A stretch of 64,000 nucleotides of DNA. It comes from Nitratidesulfovibrio termitidis HI1 (GTDB lineage: Bacteria; Desulfobacterota; Desulfovibrionia; Desulfovibrionales; Desulfovibrionaceae). This document shows positions 40,203-48,325 of the stretch, in pieces. Location of the stretch: positions 3,536,404 through 3,600,403 of the forward strand of contig NZ_KI632512.1 in assembly GCF_000504305.1 (NCBI RefSeq), in the 5' to 3' direction. Positions within the stretch are counted from its first letter, which is position 1. Each line of letters starts with the position of its first letter. The notes beneath the pieces were generated by a model that saw nothing but the letters and a program-made list of their open reading frames with translations, did not search any database and was not told where the DNA came from. The position numbers and the translations under genes were made by a program.

Positions 40203-40250
40203 TTGGCCGAACGTAGCCAGGCTTGGCGGCACTTGCCCCCCTTGTCCCAC

Positions 40251-40673
40251 TCAGCCGAGTACGATCCGCCCGGCCTCGTCCAGCTTCAGTGAAGGCACGT
40301 GGGCCACTTCCCACGGGTGGCCGTCCGGATCGGCGAAGTAGCCGGTGTACCCCCACGGCTTGTCGCGCGGGGCATCCAGCACCGTGCCGCCCGCGGCCAC
40401 GGCCTCGGCCATCAGGGCGTCCACCATGGCCCGCTCGGTAACGTTGTGGGCCAGGGTGATGCCCCCCGGCGCGGGCCTGGCCCCGGCCATGCCGCAGTCC
40501 TGCAGCAGTTCATCGCGCGGGTGCAGGGCCACGGCAAGTTCGCCCACCTGAAAGAACACGATCTTGTCGCAGTCCGGGTAGGCGGGCTTCCAGCCAAGGG
40601 CCTCGTAAAAAGCCCGGCTGCGGGCAAGGTCGGCCACGCCGAGCGTCAGCAGGCAGATGCGGGGGATGGGCAT
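40251..40673 (-). CDS. VOC-family (glyoxalase/bleomycin-resistance fold) protein
   Basis: 140 residues; ATG 40673 with AAAGGAGG SD. Paired beta-alpha-beta-beta-beta modules: ICLLTLGVADLARSRAFYEALGWKP and ITLAHNVTERAMVDALMAEAVAAGGTVLDAP then WGYTGYFADPDGHPWEVAHVP. The D-P-D-G-H-x-W-E end is the standard VOC signature and usually supplies metal ligands. Function could be a lyase, dioxygenase-like or binding protein; it cannot be assigned from sequence. It ends in its own terminator. Confidence 0.88.
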   Translation of the reverse strand: MPIPRICLLTLGVADLARSRAFYEALGWKPAYPDCDKIVFFQVGELAVALHPRDELLQDCGMAGARPAPGGITLAHNVTERAMVDALMAEAVAAGGTVLDAPRDKPWGYTGYFADPDGHPWEVAHVPSLKLDEAGRIVLG

Positions 40674-40835
40674 GGGGCCTCCTTTGGCGGTGCGCGCCGG
40701 ATACGGAAAGATACGCGGGGCAACCTATCCCTTCGCGCCGTGCAGGTACAGCGGGGTGCGCTGCCCAGGACGGGGCGCACGGGACGCGTCTGGCTGGAAC
40801 ATGTCTGGCCGGAATTCGTCAGTCCGGCCCGTCGC

Positions 40836-41789
40836 CTACGTCCGCCCCACCAGTTCCTCGTCGGGCTTGGGCTTGGCCGAACGTTGCTGCACGATCTTGG
40901 AGCCGGGCGGCACGTCGTGGGTCACCCACACGTTGCCGCCGACCATGGACCCCGTGCCGATGGTCACCCGGCCAAGGATGGTGGCCCCGGCGTACACCGT
41001 GACGTTGTCTTCCAGGATGGGGTGGCGCGGGTTGCCCTTGATCAGCACGCCGTCGCCATCCTTGGGGAAGGACAGCGCGCCCAGGGTCACCCCCTGGTAC
41101 AGGCGGCAGCCGCGCCCGATGATGCACGTTTCGCCGATGACCACGCCGGTGCCGTGGTCGATGAAGAATTCCTCGCCGATGCGCGCGCCGGGGTGGATGT
41201 CGATGCCGGTGCGCGAGTGGGCCATTTCACTGATGATGCGCGGGATCAGCGGCACCTCCATGCGGTACAGCTCGTGCGCGATGCGGTGGTTGATCATGGC
41301 CGCGATGGATGGGTAGCAGAACACCGTCTCGCCGGGGCTTTTGGCGGCGGGGTCGCCTTCGTAGGCGGCCTTCACGTCGCTGGCCAGCATGCGGCGGATT
41401 TCCGGCAGCCGTTGCAGGAACTGGATGGCCTTGTCGCGCGAGTGCAGTTCACAACTGCCGCATTCACGGGCGAAGTCAGCACAGGTGAAACACGCCCCCC
41501 GACGGATCTGCTCGGACAGGATGCGGAAGATGGAATCGAGGTTGGCGGCCAGATGGTAGCGCATCGATTCCAGATGCACGGTGGCGGTGCCGAAAAAGCC
41601 GGGCAGCAGCGCGGCGCGCAGGCGGCTGACCATTTCGGACAGGGCCTCCAGCGAGGGCATGGGCGCGTCGTGCAACGAGCGGTGGTAGACCGCTTCGTAC
41701 GATTCCGGCGCGCACAGATCGGCGGCGATGCGTTCCAGTTCGGGCATGCCTTGCAGCGAGCGGGCGTCGAGGTCGTCGAGTTTCTTCAT
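40836..41789 (-). CDS. cysE: serine O-acetyltransferase
   Basis: 317 residues from MKKLDDLDARSLQ. The N-terminal helical domain (70-170) includes a cluster of cysteines (GACFTCADFARECGSCE) characteristic of EpsC-type enzymes of anaerobes. The C-terminal left-handed beta-helix has hexapeptide repeats and catalytic residues: IAHELYRMEVPLIPRIISEMAHSRTGIDIHPGARIG and FIDHGTGVVIGETCIIG (His), ending with VWVTHDVPPGSKIV. It acetylates serine for cysteine synthesis. cysK lies 59 bp upstream on the same strand, so they are one operon making cysteine from serine and sulfide. Confidence 0.92.
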   Translation of the reverse strand: MKKLDDLDARSLQGMPELERIAADLCAPESYEAVYHRSLHDAPMPSLEALSEMVSRLRAALLPGFFGTATVHLESMRYHLAANLDSIFRILSEQIRRGACFTCADFARECGSCELHSRDKAIQFLQRLPEIRRMLASDVKAAYEGDPAAKSPGETVFCYPSIAAMINHRIAHELYRMEVPLIPRIISEMAHSRTGIDIHPGARIGEEFFIDHGTGVVIGETCIIGRGCRLYQGVTLGALSFPKDGDGVLIKGNPRHPILEDNVTVYAGATILGRVTIGTGSMVGGNVWVTHDVPPGSKIVQQRSAKPKPDEELVGRT

Positions 41790-41848
41790 GCGCGTGCGAT
41801 CCGTCGGGGTTTGGGGGTGATGGGGGGCGGCGTGCCGGGATACGTCGA

Positions 41849-42781
41849 TTAATCCGGCATTTCGGTAAACAGCGGAGTGGACAGATACCGCTCGCCGGTA
41901 TCGCACACCACGAACACCACGCGCTTGCCCGCCATTTCCGGGCGGCGCGCCACGGCCATGGCGGCAAAGGCGTTGGCCCCGGACGAGACGCCGCACAGAA
42001 TGCCTTCCTCGCGCAGCAGTCGCCGGGCCGTGGCCAGGGCGTCCTTGCCAGGCACGCGGATGATCTCGTCGTAGACCCTGGTGTCCAGCACCGGGGGCAC
42101 GAAGCCCGCGCCGATGCCCTGGATGGCGTGCGGTCCGGGCGCGCCGCCCGACAGCACGGGCGATTCGTCCGGTTCCACGGCGAACACCTTGATAGCCGGA
42201 TTCAGCTCGCGCAGCCGCTTGCCGGTGCCGGTAATGGTGCCGCCGGTGCCCACGCCCGCCACGAAGGCATCCACCTTGCCGTCGGTGTCGGCCCAGATTT
42301 CCTCGGCGGTGGTCTTGCGGTGCACCATGGGGTTGTCCGGGTTCACGAACTGGCCCAGCATCACCGCGCCGGGCGTTTCGGCCACGATGCGCTCGGCTTC
42401 CTCTATGGCGCCGCGCATGCCCTTGGAGGCCGGGGTAAGCACCAGCCGCGCGCCAAAGCCGCGCAGCAGCGCCTTGCGCTCGTTGCTCATGCTTTCGGGC
42501 ATGGTCAGGACAAGGGTAAGGCCGCGTACCGCCGCCACGAAGGCCAGGCCCACCCCGGTGTTGCCGCTGGTGGGTTCCACCAGCAGGCCGCCGGGGGCCA
42601 GTTCTCCGCGTTCCATGGCCCCGTCGATCATGGCCAGGGCAATGCGGTCCTTCACCGAGGCACAGGGGTTGTTGAATTCCAGCTTCGCCACCACTTCGGC
42701 CGCGCAGCCTTCACTGACGCGGTTCAGGCGCACCAGCGGGGTGCGGCCTACCAGTTCCGTCATGTCGCGGGCGATCTTCAT
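41849..42781 (-). CDS. cysK: cysteine synthase A (O-acetylserine sulfhydrylase)
   Basis: 310 residues from [29 protein letters not shown]. The pyridoxal-phosphate lysine is Lys44 in [12 protein letters not shown], phosphate-cradle glycines follow in [10 protein letters not shown], and the substrate loop is [11 protein letters not shown]. The C terminus has [17 protein letters not shown] and [15 protein letters not shown]. It replaces the acetyl group of O-acetylserine with sulfide. Followed by cysE in the same direction, so flux through the complex can be coordinated. An open frame runs 17 codons further upstream but has no SD. Confidence 0.93.
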   Translation of the reverse strand: MKIARDMTELVGRTPLVRLNRVSEGCAAEVVAKLEFNNPCASVKDRIALAMIDGAMERGELAPGGLLVEPTSGNTGVGLAFVAAVRGLTLVLTMPESMSNERKALLRGFGARLVLTPASKGMRGAIEEAERIVAETPGAVMLGQFVNPDNPMVHRKTTAEEIWADTDGKVDAFVAGVGTGGTITGTGKRLRELNPAIKVFAVEPDESPVLSGGAPGPHAIQGIGAGFVPPVLDTRVYDEIIRVPGKDALATARRLLREEGILCGVSSGANAFAAMAVARRPEMAGKRVVFVVCDTGERYLSTPLFTEMPD

Positions 42782-42865
42782 GCGAGCCTCCTGTGGGTGT
42801 CCGGTGCGGGTGCCGGGAGCGGCGCCGCGCACGGCGGCCTGCGCCGTCCGTCAGGTTGTGTACGA

Positions 42866-42892
42866 GAAAGGGGAGGGGAGCGCCCCCTCCCC
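42866..42892 (-). terminator. minus-strand terminator after nifS
   Basis: GGGGAGGGG (42870-42878) pairs with CCCCTCCCC (42884-42892); on the minus strand TTTC follows. Confidence 0.5.
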
Positions 42893-43049
42893 CCGAGTGT
42901 GCAGTAACGAATGTACGGATGCAGCCGGAACTGCTGGCGATGTCTAGGGATGCCACAAACGGTGCGGCGCGTACAGGGGCAGGCCGCCGAGTGTGGCGGA
43001 CGTCACCGCGTGGCGGCATTGCACCGCACGGTGCGCGACGCAGTGCGCC

Positions 43050-44249
43050 TTAGCAGCTGCACGCGGGCTTGCCCAACGCCGCCTCGGCCTCGCTTCCGGC
43101 GCGGAAGGGCGACATCTCGCGCAGGCGGGCAATGACGCGCGGCAGTTCGCGCACCACGTGGTCCACCTCTTCTTCCGTGTTGAAGCGCGAAAGGCTGAAC
43201 CGGATGGAGCCGTGCGCGTAGGTGAACGGCACGCCCATGGCCCGCAGCACGTGCGAGGGTTCCAGGCTGCCGGACGTGCAGGCCGAACCGGAACTGGCGC
43301 ATACCCCCAACTGGTCGAGCAGCAGCAGGATGGCCTCGCCCTCCACGTACTTGAACGAGATGTTGGAGGTGTTGGGCAGGCGGTTGGTCACATCGCCGTT
43401 GACGATGGCGTCGGGAATGGCGGCCAGCAGCCCCTGTTCCAGCCTGTCGCGCAGGGCGCGCACGCGGGTGTTCTCTTCCGCCATGTTGGCGGCGGCAAGG
43501 TCGCAGGCCATGCCAAGACCGATGATGGCGGGCACGTTCTCGGTGCCGCCACGGCGTCCGCGTTCCTGGTGCCCGCCGCGCAGGAAGGGCCGGTAGGCCG
43601 CCCCGCGCCGCACGTACAGCGCGCCGATGCCCTTGGGGGCGTGCAGCTTGTGGCCGGACAGCACCAGATAGTCCACGGGCAGCTCGCGCACGTCGATGGC
43701 CAGCTTGCCCACGGCCTGCACCGCGTCGGTGTGGAAGGGCACGCCGCGCTCCTTGCAGATGGCGGCGGCTTCGGCCACGGGGAAGATGGTTCCCGTCTCG
43801 TTGTTGGCGAACATGATGGACACGATGGCCGTGTCCTTGCGGATGGCCTCGCGCAGTTCGTCAAGATTCATGCGGCCCTTGTCGTCCACGCCCAGCAGGG
43901 TCAGTTCGTACCCGTTCTTTTCCAGGTGCTGGGCCAGGCTGAGCACGGCGGGGTGCTCCACCCGGGTGGTGATGATGTGCTTCTTCTCGGGCTGGGCGGC
44001 CAGCGCGGCCCGGATGGCGGTGTTGTCGCCCTCCGTCCCGCACGAGGTGAACACGATCTCTTCCGGCGTGGCCCCGATGAGCCGGGCCACCTGTTCGCGC
44101 GCCTCGCGCACGGCGTGGCCCACCTGCCCACCAAAGGTGTGCATGGACGAGGGGTTGCCGTACAGTTCGCTGAAATAGGGCAGCATGGCCGCAAGTACGG
44201 CCGGATCCACGCGGGTGGTGGCGTTGTTGTCGAAGTACACGGTGTTCAC
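43050..44249 (-). CDS. nifS: cysteine desulfurase NifS
   Basis: 399 residues with a GTG start at 44247-44249 that overlaps the nifU stop (GTGA). Begins NTVYFDNNATTRVDPAVLAAMLPYF, the class I/NifS-like start. PLP-binding Lys is in LVLSGHKLHAPKGIG; the catalytic Cys loop is SSGSACTSGSLEPSHVL. It removes sulfur from cysteine as a persulfide and hands it to NifU for Fe-S assembly. The C terminus ends in CSC, typical of this anaerobe type. Translational coupling ensures matched amounts of NifU and NifS. Confidence 0.93.
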   Translation of the reverse strand: MNTVYFDNNATTRVDPAVLAAMLPYFSELYGNPSSMHTFGGQVGHAVREAREQVARLIGATPEEIVFTSCGTEGDNTAIRAALAAQPEKKHIITTRVEHPAVLSLAQHLEKNGYELTLLGVDDKGRMNLDELREAIRKDTAIVSIMFANNETGTIFPVAEAAAICKERGVPFHTDAVQAVGKLAIDVRELPVDYLVLSGHKLHAPKGIGALYVRRGAAYRPFLRGGHQERGRRGGTENVPAIIGLGMACDLAAANMAEENTRVRALRDRLEQGLLAAIPDAIVNGDVTNRLPNTSNISFKYVEGEAILLLLDQLGVCASSGSACTSGSLEPSHVLRAMGVPFTYAHGSIRFSLSRFNTEEEVDHVVRELPRVIARLREMSPFRAGSEAEAALGKPACSC

Positions 44250-45091
44250 GCTGCCGCCTCCTTGACCACGATGTTCTCGTCCACATGGTCGCGCAGGGTC
44301 TTTTCCACAAAGCCTTCCAGCGTCAGGCGGCTGGAGGGACAGCTGGTGCACATGCCGCGCAGGGCCACGTAGACGGTGGAGCCGTCCATGTCCACCAGTT
44401 CGATGTCGCCGCCGTCCTGCTGCAGGCGGGGGCGGATTTCGCCTTCCAGCACCTTCAGGACCAGCTGCATGCGCTGCACGTTGGTGAGCTTCTTGGGTGC
44501 GGCGGCCAGCGGGGTTTCACACACCGGGGCCTTGCCCAGTTCCGCATCCAGCAGCTTTTGCAGTTCGCCCACGCATTCGCCGCAGCCGCCGCCGGCCTTG
44601 GTGTAGTGGGTGATTTCCTCCACGGTCTTCAGGCCGTTTTCGCGGATGGCGCGCACGATCTGCTCGTCGGTCACGCCAAAGCACTTGCAGACCAGCTGGC
44701 CCTCGTGGCTGTGTTCCACGGCGGGTTCGCCGCGCCAGTTGCGGATGGCGGCCTCCAGCGCTTCCTGCCCCATGACCGAGCAGTGCATCTTTTCCTTGGG
44801 CAGGCCGCCCAGAAATTCGGCGATGTCGCGGTTGGTCAGCTTCAGGGCTTCTTCCACCGTCATGCCCTTGATCAGTTCGGTCAGGGCCGAACTGGAGGCG
44901 ATGGCGCTGGCGCAGCCGAAGGTCTGGAATCTGGCGTCCACGATGCGGTCGCCGTCGATCTTGAGATACAGCTTGAGGGCGTCTCCGCAGGCAAGGCTGC
45001 CGACCTCGCCGATGGCGTTGGCGTCGTCAAGGGAGCCCACGTTGCGCGGGTTCAGGAAGTGCTCTCGTACCTTGTCGGTATACTCCCACAT
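44246..45091 (-). CDS. nifU: Fe-S scaffold protein NifU, three domains
   Basis: 281 residues. The IscU-like N domain has scaffold cysteines C35 (SLACGDA), C60 (FGCASA) and C104 (MHCSVMG). A BFD-like [2Fe-2S] ferredoxin domain follows (VCKCFGVTDEQIVRAI, AGGGCGECVGELQ). The C-terminal Nfu domain (MCTSCPSS) carries a CxxC. Clusters are built with sulfur from NifS and passed to apo-proteins. Immediately upstream of nifS with overlapping stop/start. The spacer before it contains a 22/23-bp imperfect tandem repeat (45124-45168) and a GATAAT-type sequence near 45177-45182 on the minus strand that may be a -10. Confidence 0.93.
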   Translation of the reverse strand: MWEYTDKVREHFLNPRNVGSLDDANAIGEVGSLACGDALKLYLKIDGDRIVDARFQTFGCASAIASSSALTELIKGMTVEEALKLTNRDIAEFLGGLPKEKMHCSVMGQEALEAAIRNWRGEPAVEHSHEGQLVCKCFGVTDEQIVRAIRENGLKTVEEITHYTKAGGGCGECVGELQKLLDAELGKAPVCETPLAAAPKKLTNVQRMQLVLKVLEGEIRPRLQQDGGDIELVDMDGSTVYVALRGMCTSCPSSRLTLEGFVEKTLRDHVDENIVVKEAAA

Positions 45092-45123
45092 GTTGCGTTC
45101 CTCCGGGGGGCGTTAGCGCGGTC

Positions 45124-45168
45124 GGCTGAGCACTGGCAGAGCATTGGGCTGAGCACTTGGCAGGGCAC
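45124..45168. repeat. 22/23-bp imperfect tandem repeat upstream of nifU
   Basis: GGCTGAGCACTGGCAGAGCA-type unit repeated once with small changes, between the nifU start and an AT-rich stretch. Confidence 0.5.
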
Positions 45169-45387
45169 GGCGCGTCATTATCGGGCATATAACAACGTAC
45201 GTCCGGCCGGGGAAGGGGCAGAGCGGATTTTTTTGGTCAGGATTGGGTGGAGGAACAAAAGTGAATGGATTTATTTGATATGAACTACTTGAGGAAGTTG
45301 TGAATATAACGTGTGTTTTGTAGTTGTAATACGTTTTTTATGTTAGCTTCAGGTGAAGCTCAGGGGGAGGCGCAAAGGAGTATTATG

Positions 45388-45669
45388 ATGACTTATGTTC
45401 AAGATTTTAACAGATGGATTGAGGAGTATGTTGATTTCGATGATGTCGGTGGTTTCGAGGACCTTGTGAATGCTGTTGAAGACGAAGAGGACATAGGTGA
45501 TTGGACTGTTTGGCGGGCTGAGAACGGGTTGTTTGTTCGCTCGGATGAGTCCACAGATTTGAGAATCGCGTCAGATAATGCTGAAGATTCATTCATGTGG
45601 ACACTTGCGAAGCATGCGGGAGATCCCGAGTATGATATAAGATCTTGGATAGCACGTCAAAAGAAATAG
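45388..45669 (+). CDS. small acidic protein, AT-rich gene, unknown function
   Basis: 93 residues; AAGGAG SD seven bases before ATG 45388 (an ATG three bases earlier is closer than ideal). The protein is strongly acidic (EEYVDFDDVGGFEDLVNAVEDEEDIGDW) with a C-terminal WTLAKHAGDPEYDIRSWIARQKK. No signal peptide, no cysteines, no recognised family; its size and charge resemble immunity or antitoxin-type partners, but no toxin gene is adjacent. Codon use is much more AT-rich than neighbours, implying acquisition. It ends before a perfect 26-bp palindrome. Confidence 0.65.
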   Translation: MTYVQDFNRWIEEYVDFDDVGGFEDLVNAVEDEEDIGDWTVWRAENGLFVRSDESTDLRIASDNAEDSFMWTLAKHAGDPEYDIRSWIARQKK

Positions 45670-45673
45670 AAAG

Positions 45674-45699
45674 AGGCCGTGCATGTACATGCACGGCCT
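45674..45699. terminator. 26-bp perfect palindrome, bidirectional terminator
   Basis: AGGCCGTGCATGT and its exact complement ACATGCACGGCCT, flanked by AAGA and TAAATTT, between convergent genes. Confidence 0.75.
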
Positions 45700-45733
45700 T
45701 AAATTTGATGCGATATAACACAAGGCTCAGTTT

Positions 45734-46717
45734 CTACACCACGTTGGCACCGGAAAGAATCATCACGAAGCGCTTGAAGATGTCGAGGTCGATCTGCTCG
45801 CGCATCTCGTTCATCATCAGGCGCAGCACCTGGAAGGCGTTCATGGCCGGGGCGTAGGGGCGGTTGGAGGTAAGCGCGTCGTAGATGTCGGCAATGGTTA
45901 TGGCCCGCACCGGCAGGGGAATTTCGCCGCCGGAAAGGCCGCAGGGGTAGCCGGTGCCGTCCAGTTTCTCGTGGTGGAACAGGATGCAGTTGATGGCGTC
46001 CTGCGACAGGGGCATCAGCGTGCACGCGCCCACGCCGAACACCGGGTGGCGGTTGACCTCGATGCGTTCGTCCAGCGACAGCGCACCGGGCTTGGCCAGG
46101 ATGTCCGGGTTCACGAAGGTCTTGCCGATGTCGTGCAGCATGGCCCCCAGGCCGAACTGCACCAGGCTTTCCTCGTCAAATCCGTAGCTTTGCAGGATGG
46201 CCTGCGAATACACGAAGACGTGCAGCGAGTGGGAATAGGTGTGGTAGTCGTGCGCCACCAGCGATGCCACGGTCTTCAGCGAATTTTCCAGCGTCAGGAA
46301 GCTGATGCCTTCGGTGACCAGGGCCAGGATGCGGTCGAAGGTGGCGCGCTTCAGGCTGCGGGGCAGCTTGCGTTCGAACACCTCCTGCACGATTTCGGTG
46401 GAGGTGGCGTAGAACAGGCGCGCCCGTTCCGGCAGGGGGATGGTTTCGTCGGAAAGGATGCGCCCCAGGTACAGTTCGCGGTGTTCGCGGTACAGGGGGT
46501 GCTGCGCCCGGTGCACGTAGATGTGCTCCACCCCGTGCGCGCGCAGTTGCAGGCGATGGCGCGGGGTGAACTGTTCACCTTCGTGGGCGTATAGGACGAA
46601 CCCCTTCTCCTGCCTGATGTACACGCCGAAAGAACCCGACATGTCAGGCAGAAGCATCGTGGTGGGCACCGCGAAGAATTCCGAGGGGTCCTGTTGCGCA
46701 GCCGATGCCTGTGTCAT
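45734..46717 (-). CDS. HD-GYP cyclic-di-GMP phosphodiesterase-type protein, paralogue 1
   Basis: 327 residues from MTQASAAQQD. The N-terminal about 140 residues contain a PilZ-like or unassigned beta domain (MSGSFGVYIRQEKGFVLYAHEGE) shared with the gene at 46994. The HD-GYP domain has LHDIGKTFVNPDIL (HD), the HHEKLDGTGYP GYP motif and IADIYDALTSNRPY. All are consistent with active c-di-GMP hydrolysis. It antagonises cyclases such as the one at 18532. A close paralogue follows with about 276 bp between them, so they arose by duplication. Confidence 0.88.
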   Translation of the reverse strand: MTQASAAQQDPSEFFAVPTTMLLPDMSGSFGVYIRQEKGFVLYAHEGEQFTPRHRLQLRAHGVEHIYVHRAQHPLYREHRELYLGRILSDETIPLPERARLFYATSTEIVQEVFERKLPRSLKRATFDRILALVTEGISFLTLENSLKTVASLVAHDYHTYSHSLHVFVYSQAILQSYGFDEESLVQFGLGAMLHDIGKTFVNPDILAKPGALSLDERIEVNRHPVFGVGACTLMPLSQDAINCILFHHEKLDGTGYPCGLSGGEIPLPVRAITIADIYDALTSNRPYAPAMNAFQVLRLMMNEMREQIDLDIFKRFVMILSGANVV

Positions 46718-46915
46718 TTCCAAGAATTTCCTGGATGTTGCAGTGGTGCCGGACCGTTATGGACGCACCTCTCCCCTCGCAAAGGCATGACGGAAAGCAC
46801 AAGCATTGTCAACTTTTTCTAGACTTTCTCTGCAACATATGGGGGGTGCGGGGCTGGCAAGGCGTCGAACCAGCCTGACGGACCCCGCAACGTGCGCAAG
46901 CGCGCATGCGGGGGC

Positions 46916-46978
46916 TTCAGCCGCTCAGCTTGTTTAGCCCGCTCAGCCCGACCAGCCCGTTCAGTCCGGCCTCGCAGC
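46916..46978 (-). repeat. 9-bp tandem array, 7 units, intergenic
   Basis: TTCAGCCGC, TCAGCTTGT, TTAGCCCGC, TCAGCCCGA, CCAGCCCGT, TCAGTCCGG, CCTCGCAGC between the two HD-GYP genes. Confidence 0.7.
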
Positions 46979-46993
46979 CCCGTTTGTACCGGA

Positions 46994-48010
46994 TCAGTCC
47001 ATCTCGGCGCCGAATCCGCCGTCCAGCATGGCCCCGGACAGCACCAGCACGAAGCGCCGGAACATTTCCATGTCCAGGGTGGATGCCATTTCCGCGCGCA
47101 TGCGGTTCAGCACCTCGAAGGCGGAGGTGGCCGTGGGCGGGCCCCCGCGCGTGGAGGTGAGCGTGTCGAAGGTGTCGGCCACGGCCAGGGCGCGCACCAC
47201 GGGGGGAATCTGTTCGCCCGAAAGGCCCGTGGGGTAGCCGGAACCGTCCATGCGCTCGTGGTGGAACAGGATGCAGTTGATGGCCTCCTGCGTCAGGGGC
47301 ACCTGGGCGATGGTGGCCACGCCCTGCGCGGGGTGGGTGCGGTACACCGCCTCTTCGTCCGGCGTCAGGCGGCTTGCGCGTTCGATGATGGTTTTCGGCA
47401 CGCGGGTCATGCCCACGTCATGCAGCAGGGTGCCTATGCCCACGCGGATCAGCGCCGCATCGTCCAGCCCCAGGGTTTGCGCCAGGGGCATGGTGTAGAT
47501 GAGCACATTGATGGAGTGGGTGTAGGTCTTGTAGTCGTGCGCGATGAATTCGCCGAGGGCCTGCAGCGAATCGGCGCTGGTCAGAAAGCGGATGGACTGG
47601 GTGACGAAGTAGTGCAGCCTGCGGAACGTTTCACTGTCCAGCGGCACGGGCATGCGTGCCTCGAAGGCGTCGCGCAGGATTTCGGTGGAGGCCCGATAGA
47701 AGGTGCCCGCCCGTTCCGGCAGCGGAATGGATTCGTCCTGCAATATGGCGCCCAGGTTCTCTTCCACGTAGCGGGTGTAGTTTTCGCGCTGTTCAAGGCG
47801 CACGTATACTTCACGCACGCCGTTCTCGAACAGGTTGGTGCGATGCCGTTCGGTGAAGGCCTCGCCCGCCGCGGCATACAGCACCAGGGTGTTGCCCTGC
47901 CGCAGGTACACGCTGAACGACCCCACGGCCTTGGGAAAGATCATCAGCGGCGATACGGGGAAGAAACGCGGATCGCCCGCCGGAGTGTGTGAAGGAATGG
48001 TTTCTTTCAT
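46994..48010 (-). CDS. HD-GYP cyclic-di-GMP phosphodiesterase-type protein, paralogue 2
   Basis: 338 residues from MKETIPSHTPAGD. Same architecture as the gene at 45734: an N-terminal segment (AVGSFSVYLRQGNTLVLYAAAGEAF) and an HD-GYP domain with LLHDVGMTRVPKTII, HHERMDGSGYPTG and VADTFDTLTS. The HD and GYP signatures are complete, so it should bind c-di-GMP or cGAMP and probably hydrolyse it. Divergent in sequence from paralogue 1, suggesting different signal input. A direct repeat in the region upstream (48055, 48077) may be regulatory. Confidence 0.88.
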   Translation of the reverse strand: MKETIPSHTPAGDPRFFPVSPLMIFPKAVGSFSVYLRQGNTLVLYAAAGEAFTERHRTNLFENGVREVYVRLEQRENYTRYVEENLGAILQDESIPLPERAGTFYRASTEILRDAFEARMPVPLDSETFRRLHYFVTQSIRFLTSADSLQALGEFIAHDYKTYTHSINVLIYTMPLAQTLGLDDAALIRVGIGTLLHDVGMTRVPKTIIERASRLTPDEEAVYRTHPAQGVATIAQVPLTQEAINCILFHHERMDGSGYPTGLSGEQIPPVVRALAVADTFDTLTSTRGGPPTATSAFEVLNRMRAEMASTLDMEMFRRFVLVLSGAMLDGGFGAEMD

Positions 48011-48325
48011 GGGATGTTACGCAGCGGACATGAAAGTTGCCCGGAAAGGAGTGTGTTGTCGCGCGGCGAGCATACCGTTGTCGCGCGGCGAAGGAAAGGG
48101 CCTTGTGCATGCGGCCGGGCGGGGCTGAAAACCGCGGGGAATTTCTTGAAAGGCCCCGCCCGCTCGGCTAACGTTTCTTTCGATTGCGCCGATAGGCAGT
48201 AACGTGATGCATGCCGCCAAATGCATCCGTTGCGGACGCACGCAGCAAATGCTCCCGGCGCGGGGCGGCGCCGCCAGACTCGAACCGCCATTTTGCCGTG
48301 TCCTGTGACATAAGGAGATGCCTCG
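48011..48325. other. divergent intergenic region, 315 bp
   Basis: Between the HD-GYP gene and the chemoreceptor gene. It holds a 15-bp direct repeat GTTGTCGCGCGGCGA at 48055 and 48077, and a GGGCGGGGC...GCCCCGCCC pair (48117, 48153) with a 27-base loop. No gene is seen. Confidence 0.45.

Larger units (their letters stand above)
39932..40250. other. intergenic region, 319 bp: leader hairpin, 7-bp repeats and a minus-strand terminator
   Basis: Holds the 10-bp perfect hairpin at 39948-39974, an AT-rich stretch at 39985-40090 likely to contain the promoter of the minus-strand gene, the terminator at 40098-40142 and four 7-bp repeats at 40175-40202. No gene is seen. Confidence 0.55.

Noticed and set aside
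40251-40673. VOC protein as bleomycin resistance
   Set aside because: The fold is shared by many functions and no resistance-gene context exists.
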